From contig NC_087379.1 in the NCBI RefSeq assembly GCF_963675165.1, forward strand, positions 3,600,201-3,664,200: a stretch of 64,000 nt of DNA. The letters are read 5' to 3'. The notes beneath the pieces were generated by a model that searched no databases, was not told where the DNA came from, and worked only from the letters and a program-made list of their open reading frames with translations. The position numbers and the translations under genes are program-made. Numbering within the stretch: the stretch's first letter is position 1; each line of letters opens with the position of its first letter. Below, piece by piece: positions 22,285 to 32,495 of the stretch. Source of the stretch: Halichondria panicea (taxonomy: Eukaryota; Porifera; Demospongiae; Suberitida; Halichondriidae).

Positions 22285-23866
22285 TCACGGTCTACAGGTA
22301 ATCACGGTCTACACAAACAACATGCTAAGATTTACCTGAATTGTCCCCGAGATCTCCTCCTAACATTCTTGTTTGGTTGCACTCTGTCTTGCGCAGCAGG
22401 AAACAAGTTCTCTACTATCTAATAGTCTTAGTTAAGGCCTTTAATAACTACTAGGTAGCTTACAACAAATAGTTTTTCAGGGTTTTACACGATCAACTAG
22501 CTACGGTCAACTTCAGAAAGCTAAGTACAGTGTCATGTGACCGAAGCTCCACCCCCACTAGTAATTGCAGATGTTTTAAACCCACGCATGTGATAAACAT
22601 TCCAATGCGATGACACTTGTGTATGAATATCATTATAACAAAATTCCTTGTAATTTTAATTTGGACAGTCCTTAATGCCCCTGAGGTGTATGTGCTGTAT
22701 GCATTATAAACGAATGGGGCCTGTTGCTAAGATAGCCAAAGAGGTGACACTAGTGATGAGGTGACACTAGTGATTCCACATGATATCAAAATAAGGAGTA
22801 CGCCGAAGGTTTAAGGATAGTACGCCGAAGGTTTAAGGATAGTAAACAATTAAACGCGAAGAGAGCCAAGGTGCACTTGATTTTTGGGGATCTGAACAAT
22901 CCCTTCCTTCACTTTTGACGGAGTTGATGACATTACAGGTAATCACCTGAATATCAGCAGCTTAGTGATGATGAAGACACCCACATCGCTACGATCGGAA
23001 ACGGTATGGATGAAGGAAGGTATGAAATGACAAAATAGTACCTAATTGAATTGTGGGTGGAAAATCTACAGCTGACTTCTGCCACAACCCTACTCAATCT
23101 TAGTGTCTGTTCAAAAACGGTGCAAAGGATCAACTGGAATGGTCATCCAAAATCCTGGTATTTAGCTACTGTCCACGAGCTACTGTCCACTACTTTGCAT
23201 GACACTCAAAAGACTCGGTTTTTCTTCAACAAAGTGAAGCAAATAGTGCAAAGAGTTGATGAAACAATAAAGGTACATCTAAGAAAGTAGTATAAGACTA
23301 TACTAGATGTCTATAATTATGAAGAAGGTATTAATGGAGACGTTTTTATAAACAAACAGTCCATTTAGTGTTGGAGCCCCTGATTTAAATGCTAATTACG
23401 ATTCACATTATGTAGAATCACATTATGTAGAATCACAAATGTTGTCACAAATGTTGACAAATCACTTTCTCTGTCAAAATTATCATTGTTTGTGAGTGGT
23501 GGTGATGGGGATAATTTTCGTGGGTAAGAGTTTTCGTGGGTAAGAGCCTCTGCTGATGTACTGCTGTAAATACATTGTCATCTGCTTTAGCCTTAGACTG
23601 TCTGGCTTTTCCTTGGTTGTGCTAATTTCGGCAATCCTTACTTCTCTTTGATTTAGACACTTGTTTCACTATTATTCAATAGTGAAAAATGTTGTCAATG
23701 GTGAAAAATATGTGTATGTGATCGTCAATAATTGGGTTGCCTATTGTCAATGATTATCCGATTCATTGTCAGTAACTATCGTTATGTTTGTCAATGGAAT
23801 TATTGCCAATAATTATCATCGTGTTTGTCAATGATTGTTTATCTTCAGTTTATCGTCATCATAATG
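22285..23866. other. No recognised gene
   Basis: A possible exon at 23051-23290 (INWNGHPKSWYLATVHELL, VKQIVQRVDETIKVHLRK) has no known family and contains the duplication GCTACTGTCCAC. AATTATC/TTGTCAATG-type simple repeats occupy 23680-23830. Confidence 0.4.
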
Positions 23867-24232
23867 AAAACAGACCAATTGGCGCAAGCTATAATTTGTG
23901 CGATCTATATACCAGATGATAGAGCAAAGAATTGCCTACGCATTGATGTGCTTAGTGTGCACATACCTCGTTCTATGCCTGAGTTATGCACGTTGGAAAC
24001 TCGAGGTTGTAAAACAGCAGTATTGAGAAACACCCACTTAAAGATTGCTAAATTGGGAAAAGTAAGGCTGCTTAGACAAAGCGCTTCGATGGAATGCGTT
24101 GGATTCAGAGGAGCTATAGAGAGGGAAGACTGTAGACTGTAGATAACTATAAGCCAAGAAAAATTATTATGAGATTATACACTGTAGTCTGGCTATTGCT
24201 CCAATTGGTCTGTTTTCCCAGAGCCTGTCACA
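23867..24232. mobile_element. TA-type MITE family A, reverse copy
   Basis: The right end CCAATTGGTCTGTTTTCCCA...CCTGTCACA is followed by TA and is the reverse complement of the left end at 21108. The left end GAAAACAGACCAATTGGCGC lacks the outer TGTGACAGGCTCTGG. The terminal motif TGTGACAGG-n2-CT-n-GGAAAACA is shared with the element at 58312-58732. Confidence 0.7.
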
Positions 24233-25241
24233 TATTATATTGTCTTTTCATTCTGAGTATTGACAATATAATACATGGTGTTATAATTACATGGATGTTT
24301 TCCACCGATTATTATTTGATGTCCCTATTATTTGATGTCCCTGCTCCATTGATGTGAGGTCACCATAATTATTAATTACTTTACTGCGCATGCGCATAAA
24401 GTATTACTGTTGCCTAGCTCACTGTACTGGTACTGTAACTCAAGACCTCCCAGAACATTGTCTGTCCACCACAGTCCTACGTAATGGCAGAAGGCGAATG
24501 GCAGAAGGCGAGCAGGAAGCTCATGTAATAGATAAATAGATAGTAACTGTGATACTTACATTACGCCAGACGCTTACAGTACGCCAGCTGTCTCGCAAGC
24601 TACGCTTCGAGTTAAGGGTCTGTGGCAGGGTCTGTGCTGTGGCAGGGTCTGTGCTGTGGCAGGGTCTGTGGCAGTGTGCTAGCTATCCCAGTATAATTTA
24701 CTGTACTCAGCCTATCAGCATGTTAGTCCATCACATCATGTGGGTGTGGTTTAAGGATATGAGTGGGTATAGACCGTTCTTCGAGTGAAGGAGCGTGGCT
24801 TGCAACTTACGATACACAACTGATATTACATACTCATACTGTCAGCTTGTATTAAATGACACTCCAATAACCTGGACGGTAGCGCTAATGACTACCACAA
24901 AAAAGTACAGGCCAGCATCATATTACATATTAATTTTCTATCAAAATAATTTATGTAGCTGTAACTGAGTACAGTGTATGTTTGAGTACAGTGTATGTTT
25001 TCATTGTAAAGATGGGCAGGTTGGTCAAGCTATTGTGGACAAGTAAGGGTCCTGCTTGCATTCTTTTCTACATGCAGGTACATTCTACATGCAGGTACAT
25101 GCAGGTTTCTCACCAATTCCCAAATTCCCAATGGGAAAGGCTTGGACAAAGGGCGTGGTCGACCACCTATACCAGTGGAACTCATAAAGTTCACATGGAA
25201 AGAAATTAGTGGTGCACTTCTCTGGCGCCGATTAAAGCAGA
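24233..25241. other. No gene seen
   Basis: The stretch contains a three-copy GTGGCAGGGTCTGTGCT tandem (about 24622-24672) and other short duplications. No coding signal was recognised. Confidence 0.5.
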
Positions 25242-25406
25242 ATGGAGATTAAGAGTTACTCTGATATAAGTGACCAAGAATTAGAAGATATTTGGTTTGA
25301 CAGTACTGGGTTGCCAATAATGATAATGAGTGGATCTTTAGGAATACATGTTCAACGAAGAAGGATAACAGCGAAGAAGGATAACAGAAATGTTACAGCA
25401 TATTGA
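25242..25406 (+). pseudogene. N-terminal fragment of an integrase-core gene (tentative)
   Basis: The frame opens MEIKSYSDISDQELEDIWFD and reaches SLGIHVQRRRI. This fits the start of a metazoan transposon protein family with an N-terminal ISDxELD segment and a R-G-x-x-VQRxRLR segment before an integrase core. A 15-bp duplication (GCGAAGAAGGATAAC) interrupts the frame at about 25365. If one copy is ignored the frame continues LQHIDPCNDQ, matching the family's next conserved step. No integrase core follows, because the RecQ-like gene starts at 25789. Confidence 0.35.
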
Positions 25407-26727
25407 CCCATGCAATGACCAAGCCCATGCAATGACCAAGACCTGTTCGTACTAGTCGGTTTTCCATTGCATGGCTTCGCACTGGCTTGGAATTTGCACC
25501 CTATTGGAGTACAAAGAAGATGTGATGTTTTTGGATGTAGTGAATCAAGCGTGGTCGATGATGCCTTTGGAGTTGTTTGGAGTCAGCTCGGAATTAGCCT
25601 CGAGACCAGGCCTCTTGAGAAGAGGGCCTGGTACCTATTGCATGGGTGATAGTGCACATGCGCAAACTGAGTCTCCCAGAATATGGGGATTCGTTTACCT
25701 TAGTAAACTATCGTAAACTTATACCGTAAACTAGTTTTTACTGGGAAATCTATTCCGTGATATTGTACTAGATCTCTAGCTCTATGCAATGGCGTCAACC
25801 GAGTTTTGTCAAGCTGTGGCTTATGCCCTAAATTGTGTTGGTCAAGAAGGCCTCACACTGAAGTCGAAGCAAGAAGAGGCTCTCATCCACCTCTACGATG
25901 GTCGGGATGTGTTTGCTTGGTTCCCTACAGGCTATGGCAAGTCTCTCTGTTTCCAACTTCTGCCCTTCATGTTTGACTTCAAACTAAAGCGGACAGGCTG
26001 TCAAGAGTTGAGAGAAGTGTTGTGCTGGTGCTGTCACCACTAGTTTCTTTGATGGTAGACCAGGTGTCAGGCCTGCAGAAGAGGGGTGTCTCTGCTGCTA
26101 TACTCTCTGGCAACAAAGGTAAGCAGCTAGAACAGCCATAATACTCAGACTTCTTTTGATTGACAGAGTACATATAGAAGGTAATGGCTCTATGATCTAG
26201 AAAGATAGCTAGAAACTGATGTGAACACCGTTTAATATAGCATGTACATGTCCAGTCTGTATAATTACAGTTGGATAGCCACCGTACCTACTTGTACGTG
26301 TTTTAGTTAAATATGCATTTCGCATTACATCATAATATTGAACAGGAAGAAATTTGTTAGAAAGTTCTAGTTTCTTTAGCTCACTTTTTTTGGGAGCGGT
26401 GCGATCATTTCAAAGAGAAAGAGAGGTAGTAAAAACATCTAACTCTTCATGATTGTAATGGTACAACTCCTAGCTCTTGAAGGTAAGTAGGGGAAAAGAT
26501 ATTCTTTCTTGAGTATTGTATACTGTACTTTGTGGTTTTGTACTAGTGTTTTTGTAGCTGTGCAAAAACCCAGTTCCCAGTAATTTTAGCAGGTCATGTT
26601 TGTCAGGCTTAGACAGCATAGGAATACATTTTATAATTTGTGATCTAATACGCATAAAAAGTTATACCTTCATAAAAAGTAGGTGTGTAATTGCTCATTT
26701 TGTATGTACAGAGTTCCACGATTCGTA

Positions 26728-27072
26728 TTAGTCTAAGTCCATATCCTCTGTCTCTTCTGCAGATTCGTTATCGGTGTCTCTGTTGTCTCCAAAAACATCT
26801 CGCATTATATCGTCTACCTCAGAATCGCCAAATTCATCTTCAGATTCTGAAGAGCTCTCTTGGTCGAGGTTAAGTTCGTGACTGGTCTGAGAAGTTTGAG
26901 GTACATTTGTGCACCCTTGACATTTGCATCCAGGACCACAATCATGCTTGTCTCTTCTGCACTTGCAACGATTTGTTTGGCAGCCTGTTTTGCAACCACA
27001 TCCCTTTTGAAGCAAGGTGACTCTGTCTCTGATCACCGAAACATTGCTCTCACTGTCCCAGTCGATGGCCAA
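26728..27072 (-). CDS. CXC (tesmin/TSO1-like) C-terminal part of the antisense gene
   Basis: The minus frame reads AIDWDSESNVSVIRDRVTLL and then KGCGCKTGCQTNRCKCRRDK and CGPGCKCQGCTN, a cysteine-rich CXC-type metal- and DNA-binding domain. A strongly acidic tail ends EDMDLD. It is separated from the 1,613-codon ORF only by a 10-bp tandem duplication (TTTCCATCCG, 27091-27100 and 27101-27110). Ignoring one copy joins the two frames (DGNGWK to VDTSTLAIDW). I therefore regard both as one protein of about 1,725 aa. CXC domains bind DNA in LIN54/tesmin and are also found in transposon proteins. Confidence 0.75.
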   Translation of the reverse strand: MAIDWDSESNVSVIRDRVTLLQKGCGCKTGCQTNRCKCRRDKHDCGPGCKCQGCTNVPQTSQTSHELNLDQESSSESEDEFGDSEVDDIMRDVFGDNRDTDNESAEETEDMDLD

Positions 27073-27082
27073 TGTACTTGTG

Positions 27083-30000
27083 TCAACCTGTTTCCATCCG
27101 TTTCCATCCGTTTCCGTCTAGTACTGGGTAAGTGATATTGTTGGAAGTTGCTTGACTCCACACACATTGTACCCAACAGGACCGTTTCCAATGTCTGTCA
27201 AGTGCGTCATAGGAGGGGATCATTTCTTCTTCATACTTTATACGGAGCCAGATTTTCTCCCTCATCAGAGAAAGCCATGCACTGTGGTGTACTTGGGCAT
27301 GCTGTTTGCTATCAAGAAGTGAGTTAAATAGTGACATTGGTGTTGGGAATGAAGGTAGAAATACTGATTTGTGCTTTCTGAAGTAAGCACATCCAACCAG
27401 CCTAATGAAGGAGAGGAATCCATCAGCGTCTGGTTGAGATAGCATTCCTGGAGTTTGAGCAGTACTATCGCAGATAAATTGTGAATATTCAAACAGTGTA
27501 GCCATAAATGTTGCCTTTCCTATTCCGTTAAAAAATGAAACGAAATCACATCCTGTACTTATGTATAGCATCTGCATAACTGCTGGTAGTTGTTCAATTG
27601 CAGCGAGACTAGGATCATTCTCGAACGCTGTGAGGAGTGCCTGTATGTCTAGGAATCGATGCTCTGTTGAGTTGAACAGGCTCAGTCGAACATTACATTC
27701 AAGCTGTGTTCCAGCAACCAGTGGTAAGCCTACGTGATACACATCTGTATCAGGACTGAGTACAAGCTTCCTAGTGCCTACAGAATTGATTACATGTAAC
27801 CAAATTCTCGTGTCTGACTCTTCTGCATTACAATATAGAGAATCGTCAACTTGTGGTTGTGGTGTGGATCCAGTTACAAACAGGCATTTGTTTTGCAGAT
27901 TACTGCTGAACCCTCCAGCTGTAACAAATTTTTGTTGTAGAGCTAGCTTGCGCTGCACTTTCTTCAAGAAGTAAGTTGAGAGAAAAGTAACAAGGTTTCT
28001 CTTGCATAATCTACAACTCAAAATATTTTTTCTCCACATAGGAGGGATCACCATGTCTGCTGCAAAAGTTGTGCACTGGTGATCGTCATTCAAGTGTGCT
28101 GTCTTGTCGCGATGCAGTCGTTCAAAATATTTGGGACTTAGCTGGACACACTCAGGATCGTCGAAAAGTAAGTGTACTTCCTGTGATCTACTTCTAAAGT
28201 ATGGATAGATATGCTGTCGGATTAAAAAGTCGGCATAATCACCTATGTTTTTATGTGCACTCCATGGTGTAATATTTATCAAAAACATTCCCTCGATTAT
28301 GACAGCATCTGGTATCCATCCAGGTTTTAATGACGATGCAATAATAGCAGCATTTGCCTTCTCATACCGTTTTTGTAGCACATTGGTAGTGTTTGACTTG
28401 GCTCCTTTAGTTGGTGTGCCATCAATGTTTGCAATCGCTCTGGGTAGTTCCAAGCACTGCTCATAACTTTTGCTTAGGTTTGTTCCTGTGATTGTAGCAT
28501 GTGCAACTCTCCTTTTCCATAATTCTATCTGAATCTTTCTCTCTCTTTCGATTTCTGAGCCCTTTTTTCGTCGTCCGAGTTTTTCTGTAAATGTTAAAAG
28601 TCTCTTTCGGTGTTTTGGTGGTTTGACACTAGGAGTTTTCAAGATGTAGTACTGCACACGGTTCCTATACTCTGTTTCCCCTATGGATCTAAAATTGATG
28701 AGGTCATGTTCTTGTTGGGGAGTTAGTTGTTTTTTATTGAAAAGGTGACATAGAGCATCGTTACAGGTGCTTGTGACAAGGCTACATGACTCTAACTTGT
28801 TCACTTGTTTCTTAATGTTTCCTTCCAACTTTCTGCTCTCGTTGTCATTGCTAGTAGCATACAGTGATTTGATTGGTGTTATATCAATCTTTTGCTTCTT
28901 AAAAAGCTGTTGCTCAATGTTTTTCATTGCTTCTGCTCTGATAGGTAAGAAGAGTGAGATTCTGGTGATAGTTTCAGCAGACGGTCTGCTAACGAACTCC
29001 TTGCATTCACGATTAATGCACATCTCATGTGCCTCATCGATTCCTATTGAGTGGCCTGGCCTACCAAGAAGACTCACAGTGAAACCACCTTTTTCGAGAT
29101 TTGCACGAACATCACCTGGTAAGTTATACATATCTCTTATGTGTTGAGGAATCAATTGCTGGTACCTGGGTCGATCAAATGCAGTGAAAATTGGCACCAT
29201 TAATTTAATAGCAGCCATTCTTAAGTCCCATTGACCAGTTCTCACAGCACAGTAGAGTGCTATGTATCCCACACAGGTTCTGAATATGAATTCAATCCAA
29301 AACTTCACTGTTTTGTTTTCCGACTCTCTCTTCTGGATGTACTCGTCAAATAGTTGAAGTACATTGCATTTCTCTTGCAGGTCTTCCAGCAACTGGTTGA
29401 TGTTCCTCAGGGCACTTTCTTGGGTTTCAGAAGGAGGAAGATTTTGGACCATTTCTGATGCGGTGTGAAGAAAATCTGTTGGGACATTCCCCTTCTCCAA
29501 GAAAATGGAGAACAGGAGCCGATACATGGATTCCCACGCTTCCATTAGAAAATGGTGAGTCCTCTTAAAGTTAGAGGTGATGGAATTGGGGGTGTTGTAC
29601 CCACTACACTTCCCAATATCCACTAGGCCTGCATCAAAGTAGATTTTGACCAGTACCTCTTGGTAATTCTTGAGAATATGCCAATCTCCTGGGAATGGAA
29701 TGAGCCATGCTAAATCACTCCCATACTCTGCCTTAAGAGATTGTATGCGGGCATATGTTACTTGATCCCCTTCTAGGAAAATTAGTGCTTGTTTCTTTGT
29801 AGCAATGAATTTGTTGTACAGGTCGTTTATAATACTAAGCACAGTCTCGTTATCGTCACATTTTTGATCTAGAACGTTGTAATAGATTATGTTGGACCTT
29901 TCTACACTGCATATATTGCTAGATAGACTGAAATAGGCCTGGAAGTCGATCAATGGTGTGGCATGTGCTGTACAAGCAACTTTCAGCAGAATATAGTTAC

Positions 30001-31924
30001 CAGCAATATTTTGAAATTTTTTTAGGGCACTCTCTTCGTTAAGTTTCAGCCCAAAGTCATTCATGCTTAGCGGTGTTGTTTCAGTACTCTGTACATGGGT
30101 GTAGATTGTATTGGAACTTTCCTCGCTTGCCGATAGGGCTCTGATCGCTCCTGTTCTGCTCCTTCTAAGTTTTTTCGGTTGAGGGGACTTAATTGGTGAT
30201 CTTGTTGAATATACTCTCTTTGTGAGCATGCGGTTCCCAATTAAGTCTGTATTGGTAGTTAGTGTTAGTGGCTTGGGTTGGGCGATTTGTACTGTTGTGC
30301 CATGCCAACTTAACTGCTGTTTTCCACAATATACTCTGGCATAATGGTGTATATAGTCAATATTATCGGCTGATGCGATCATAAAACAGTTACTTGGGTA
30401 GCTTTTCATTATTCCCTCACTCGCTCGTTTCTCAATACGGTATTGAACATACCTCAAAGCAGTTTCAGAGCTTGCACAAATGCCTAAGCGATTGAACATC
30501 CTAACCAAGCGTATAGAGCCTCCACATGTTTCAATTGCTTCTGTCAATAGGGTATGTATTGGGAAGGAACACTGGTTGTTGATAGTGAAAAACAGTACAC
30601 ACACACAAAAGAACCTCCGAATAGTTCGTACTTGTGACGTGTTCTTTATGGCTTTCTTTGAGAGAGGTTTGGTTAGCAATGAAATAGCTCTCCAAATGTC
30701 TGGATCAAGTTTATTAATGAACTTGTTAATGTCAATGCTCTCTATATTATGTGGCTGTCCAGAATCTTGTTCAATCAATTCATTAATTGACTTGTGACAT
30801 TTTTCATTTAGAGTGAGGCATACCTCAGACAATTTGTCTTTTGTTTCGTGACGTCTGCAGTGACCTAGAGCAACACTGAGGGCATAGAAAATGTCTCCTC
30901 CATGGCGGTACAGAATCGTACCTATCCTCATCACTGAGCATTTGTAAGCCATATGATGTTCTAGCATATTTGAGAGCTCACTTCTTAGCCAAATTGAGTT
31001 TGGAAAGTCAACAGTGATGTTCATCTCTGAAGCCATTTTTGATAGTTTAATCTTAAATGTCTCATACACTTCAGGCAATAACAGAGCTGTTTGTTTCAAA
31101 ATCGCTTTGCCAACATGTATGGCTGACAGACTAGATACGTATGATAGGACCTCATCCGATGTTCTGACATTAGATAATATGGGTATATCGGATTCAATCT
31201 TATCAAGTAGCAATTGAAGGTCAGAGTCTGTGCTTTTGACTGACCCCTTTAGTCGCTTCAGTAAATAGAGATGGGATTTGTAGCACGTAAAACACACTCG
31301 GTCACTAGATGATATGCTCTCATTACTACTAGTGACAGTGTTCTCTGAGAGGAACGCCTCTATTATGTCAGGCTCTGAGACAACTCGGCTTTTTGTAAAG
31401 TCTGATATGTGTTTACTACACGTTTTGCATTTGAGGTGGGACGGGTTCAATTTTCGATATAGGACGCCGTAGTGGTATGTACAAAGAGGTATGCCATCAG
31501 TACCTCTTGGTGTTTCAATGCGTTCTATATTCATATCAAACAATGAGCATATTGTTGCTCTATCAGCTAATGTGGTACTTTTGCATTCACATTCATTGCA
31601 TTCTGAAACATAACACTGTTGCTCTTTTTCATTCTCATCATTTATTTTTCTCCATCTAGGTACAAAACTACTCTCGCCAATGGAACTCACATCTTGCCGG
31701 CAATTTCTGCAAATGCAGCTATCTGGATTGATGCCAAGAGCTGGTTCAAATTCTTGAAGCTTCTTGAGAAGTGAGCCATCCTTCCATGACTTTGGATGGA
31801 AATACTTCGACATATTACCTCGTTTGCAGAGGATGCATGGTTGACAAGGCTGCCCTTGGTGAACACTTGAAATAGCGGGTCGCACATCAGCTCCGCTCCC
31901 TCTTGTGGCTCTATGCTGACTCAT
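27083..31924 (-). CDS. 1,613-codon zinc / transposase-like / PIN-like protein, antisense in RecQ intron
   Basis: This is a single uninterrupted frame from ATG at 31924. Residues 25-200 form a Cys/His cluster (C27, C30, C33; C70, C72, C75; C104-C114; C148/H151; C166/C169) with FHPKSWKDGSLLKKL between the first pairs. About residue 515 is ASADNIDYIH followed by LSWHGTTVQ. About 715 is FLEGDQVTYARIQSL with FPGDWHILKNYQ. About 960 is GIDEAHEMCINRECK. This DN-D, GDQ-T, E-x-x-IN order is also seen in the DUF6589-like gene at 34-37 kb and suggests an RNase-H-type (DDE) transposase core. Residues about 1175-1400 contain PDAVIIEGMFLIN, GDYADFL, LLFDDPE, EESDTRIWLHV and LSPDTDVYHVGLP, resembling an XPG/FEN-type PIN-like nuclease. 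A CXC domain follows after a frameshift. It lies wholly inside RecQ intron 1 (26119-32495), in the opposite sense. The function is inferred: a mobile-element protein combining DNA binding, transposase and nuclease modules. Confidence 0.8.
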   Translation of the reverse strand: MSQHRATRGSGADVRPAISSVHQGQPCQPCILCKRGNMSKYFHPKSWKDGSLLKKLQEFEPALGINPDSCICRNCRQDVSSIGESSFVPRWRKINDENEKEQQCYVSECNECECKSTTLADRATICSLFDMNIERIETPRGTDGIPLCTYHYGVLYRKLNPSHLKCKTCSKHISDFTKSRVVSEPDIIEAFLSENTVTSSNESISSSDRVCFTCYKSHLYLLKRLKGSVKSTDSDLQLLLDKIESDIPILSNVRTSDEVLSYVSSLSAIHVGKAILKQTALLLPEVYETFKIKLSKMASEMNITVDFPNSIWLRSELSNMLEHHMAYKCSVMRIGTILYRHGGDIFYALSVALGHCRRHETKDKLSEVCLTLNEKCHKSINELIEQDSGQPHNIESIDINKFINKLDPDIWRAISLLTKPLSKKAIKNTSQVRTIRRFFCVCVLFFTINNQCSFPIHTLLTEAIETCGGSIRLVRMFNRLGICASSETALRYVQYRIEKRASEGIMKSYPSNCFMIASADNIDYIHHYARVYCGKQQLSWHGTTVQIAQPKPLTLTTNTDLIGNRMLTKRVYSTRSPIKSPQPKKLRRSRTGAIRALSASEESSNTIYTHVQSTETTPLSMNDFGLKLNEESALKKFQNIAGNYILLKVACTAHATPLIDFQAYFSLSSNICSVERSNIIYYNVLDQKCDDNETVLSIINDLYNKFIATKKQALIFLEGDQVTYARIQSLKAEYGSDLAWLIPFPGDWHILKNYQEVLVKIYFDAGLVDIGKCSGYNTPNSITSNFKRTHHFLMEAWESMYRLLFSIFLEKGNVPTDFLHTASEMVQNLPPSETQESALRNINQLLEDLQEKCNVLQLFDEYIQKRESENKTVKFWIEFIFRTCVGYIALYCAVRTGQWDLRMAAIKLMVPIFTAFDRPRYQQLIPQHIRDMYNLPGDVRANLEKGGFTVSLLGRPGHSIGIDEAHEMCINRECKEFVSRPSAETITRISLFLPIRAEAMKNIEQQLFKKQKIDITPIKSLYATSNDNESRKLEGNIKKQVNKLESCSLVTSTCNDALCHLFNKKQLTPQQEHDLINFRSIGETEYRNRVQYYILKTPSVKPPKHRKRLLTFTEKLGRRKKGSEIERERKIQIELWKRRVAHATITGTNLSKSYEQCLELPRAIANIDGTPTKGAKSNTTNVLQKRYEKANAAIIASSLKPGWIPDAVIIEGMFLINITPWSAHKNIGDYADFLIRQHIYPYFRSRSQEVHLLFDDPECVQLSPKYFERLHRDKTAHLNDDHQCTTFAADMVIPPMWRKNILSCRLCKRNLVTFLSTYFLKKVQRKLALQQKFVTAGGFSSNLQNKCLFVTGSTPQPQVDDSLYCNAEESDTRIWLHVINSVGTRKLVLSPDTDVYHVGLPLVAGTQLECNVRLSLFNSTEHRFLDIQALLTAFENDPSLAAIEQLPAVMQMLYISTGCDFVSFFNGIGKATFMATLFEYSQFICDSTAQTPGMLSQPDADGFLSFIRLVGCAYFRKHKSVFLPSFPTPMSLFNSLLDSKQHAQVHHSAWLSLMREKIWLRIKYEEEMIPSYDALDRHWKRSCWVQCVWSQATSNNITYPVLDGNGWKRMETG

Positions 31925-32495
31925 TAATGACCTATTTTAATGCATTTGACATGCCATAATTTTGCATAATTTGTTTCAATTCACCTTGTAAATAATAATA
32001 ATTATTCTCAGCAAAGTTGATTCAGTGGACCTCAGGATGACCACATGGCCTTGTAAAAATCAGCTGTAAATTTATGAATATATGTGGGAACAGCCAGATT
32101 TTTTTTGTTAAATAAATGATGGGCATTGGTCCACAGATCTTCAAAAAATTTAAGCAAAATAATGCTGGGAACTGGATTTTTGCACAGCATGAACACGTGC
32201 ACTAATTTTGTGTCTGAAAATGTATGCTGTGGAAGAATCAGGACACACACAAGAAACAGGCTTAAGCTGTTAATTGGTGGGTATCATTAGAATGTAGAAA
32301 GGCTACTAAAGAGCTCTGTGCTTGTTAGAAATTGTTAGCATAGCTGTAGAGGACGTCAGGACCACTCAAAGTTGAAGTAGAAACTGGAAGTCAAAAACCG
32401 CAGAGCTCAGGAAGACCGGAAGTTCAACCATGATTTTAATTAAAAAGGCACCTTGGCCATTAGACTGATTATGTAATTGCCTGTGTTGTTCATAG
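31925..32495. other. Upstream region of the antisense gene, inside RecQ intron 1
   Basis: This AT-rich stretch contains the presumed promoter of the minus-strand gene and the RecQ intron 3' end (CATAG acceptor at 32491-32495). I compared 26160-26720 with 31925-32490 by eye and found no matching terminal inverted repeats, so the boundaries of any insertion are not defined. Confidence 0.4.

Noticed and set aside
28767-29147. Plus-strand ORFs opposite the long antisense gene (also 30480-30797, 26860-27135)
   Set aside because: They are shadows of the minus-strand coding sequence without motifs of their own.
26160-32490. Terminal inverted repeats bounding the antisense gene inside the RecQ intron
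   Set aside because: Comparing both flanks by eye gave no convincing match, so insertion boundaries cannot be claimed.
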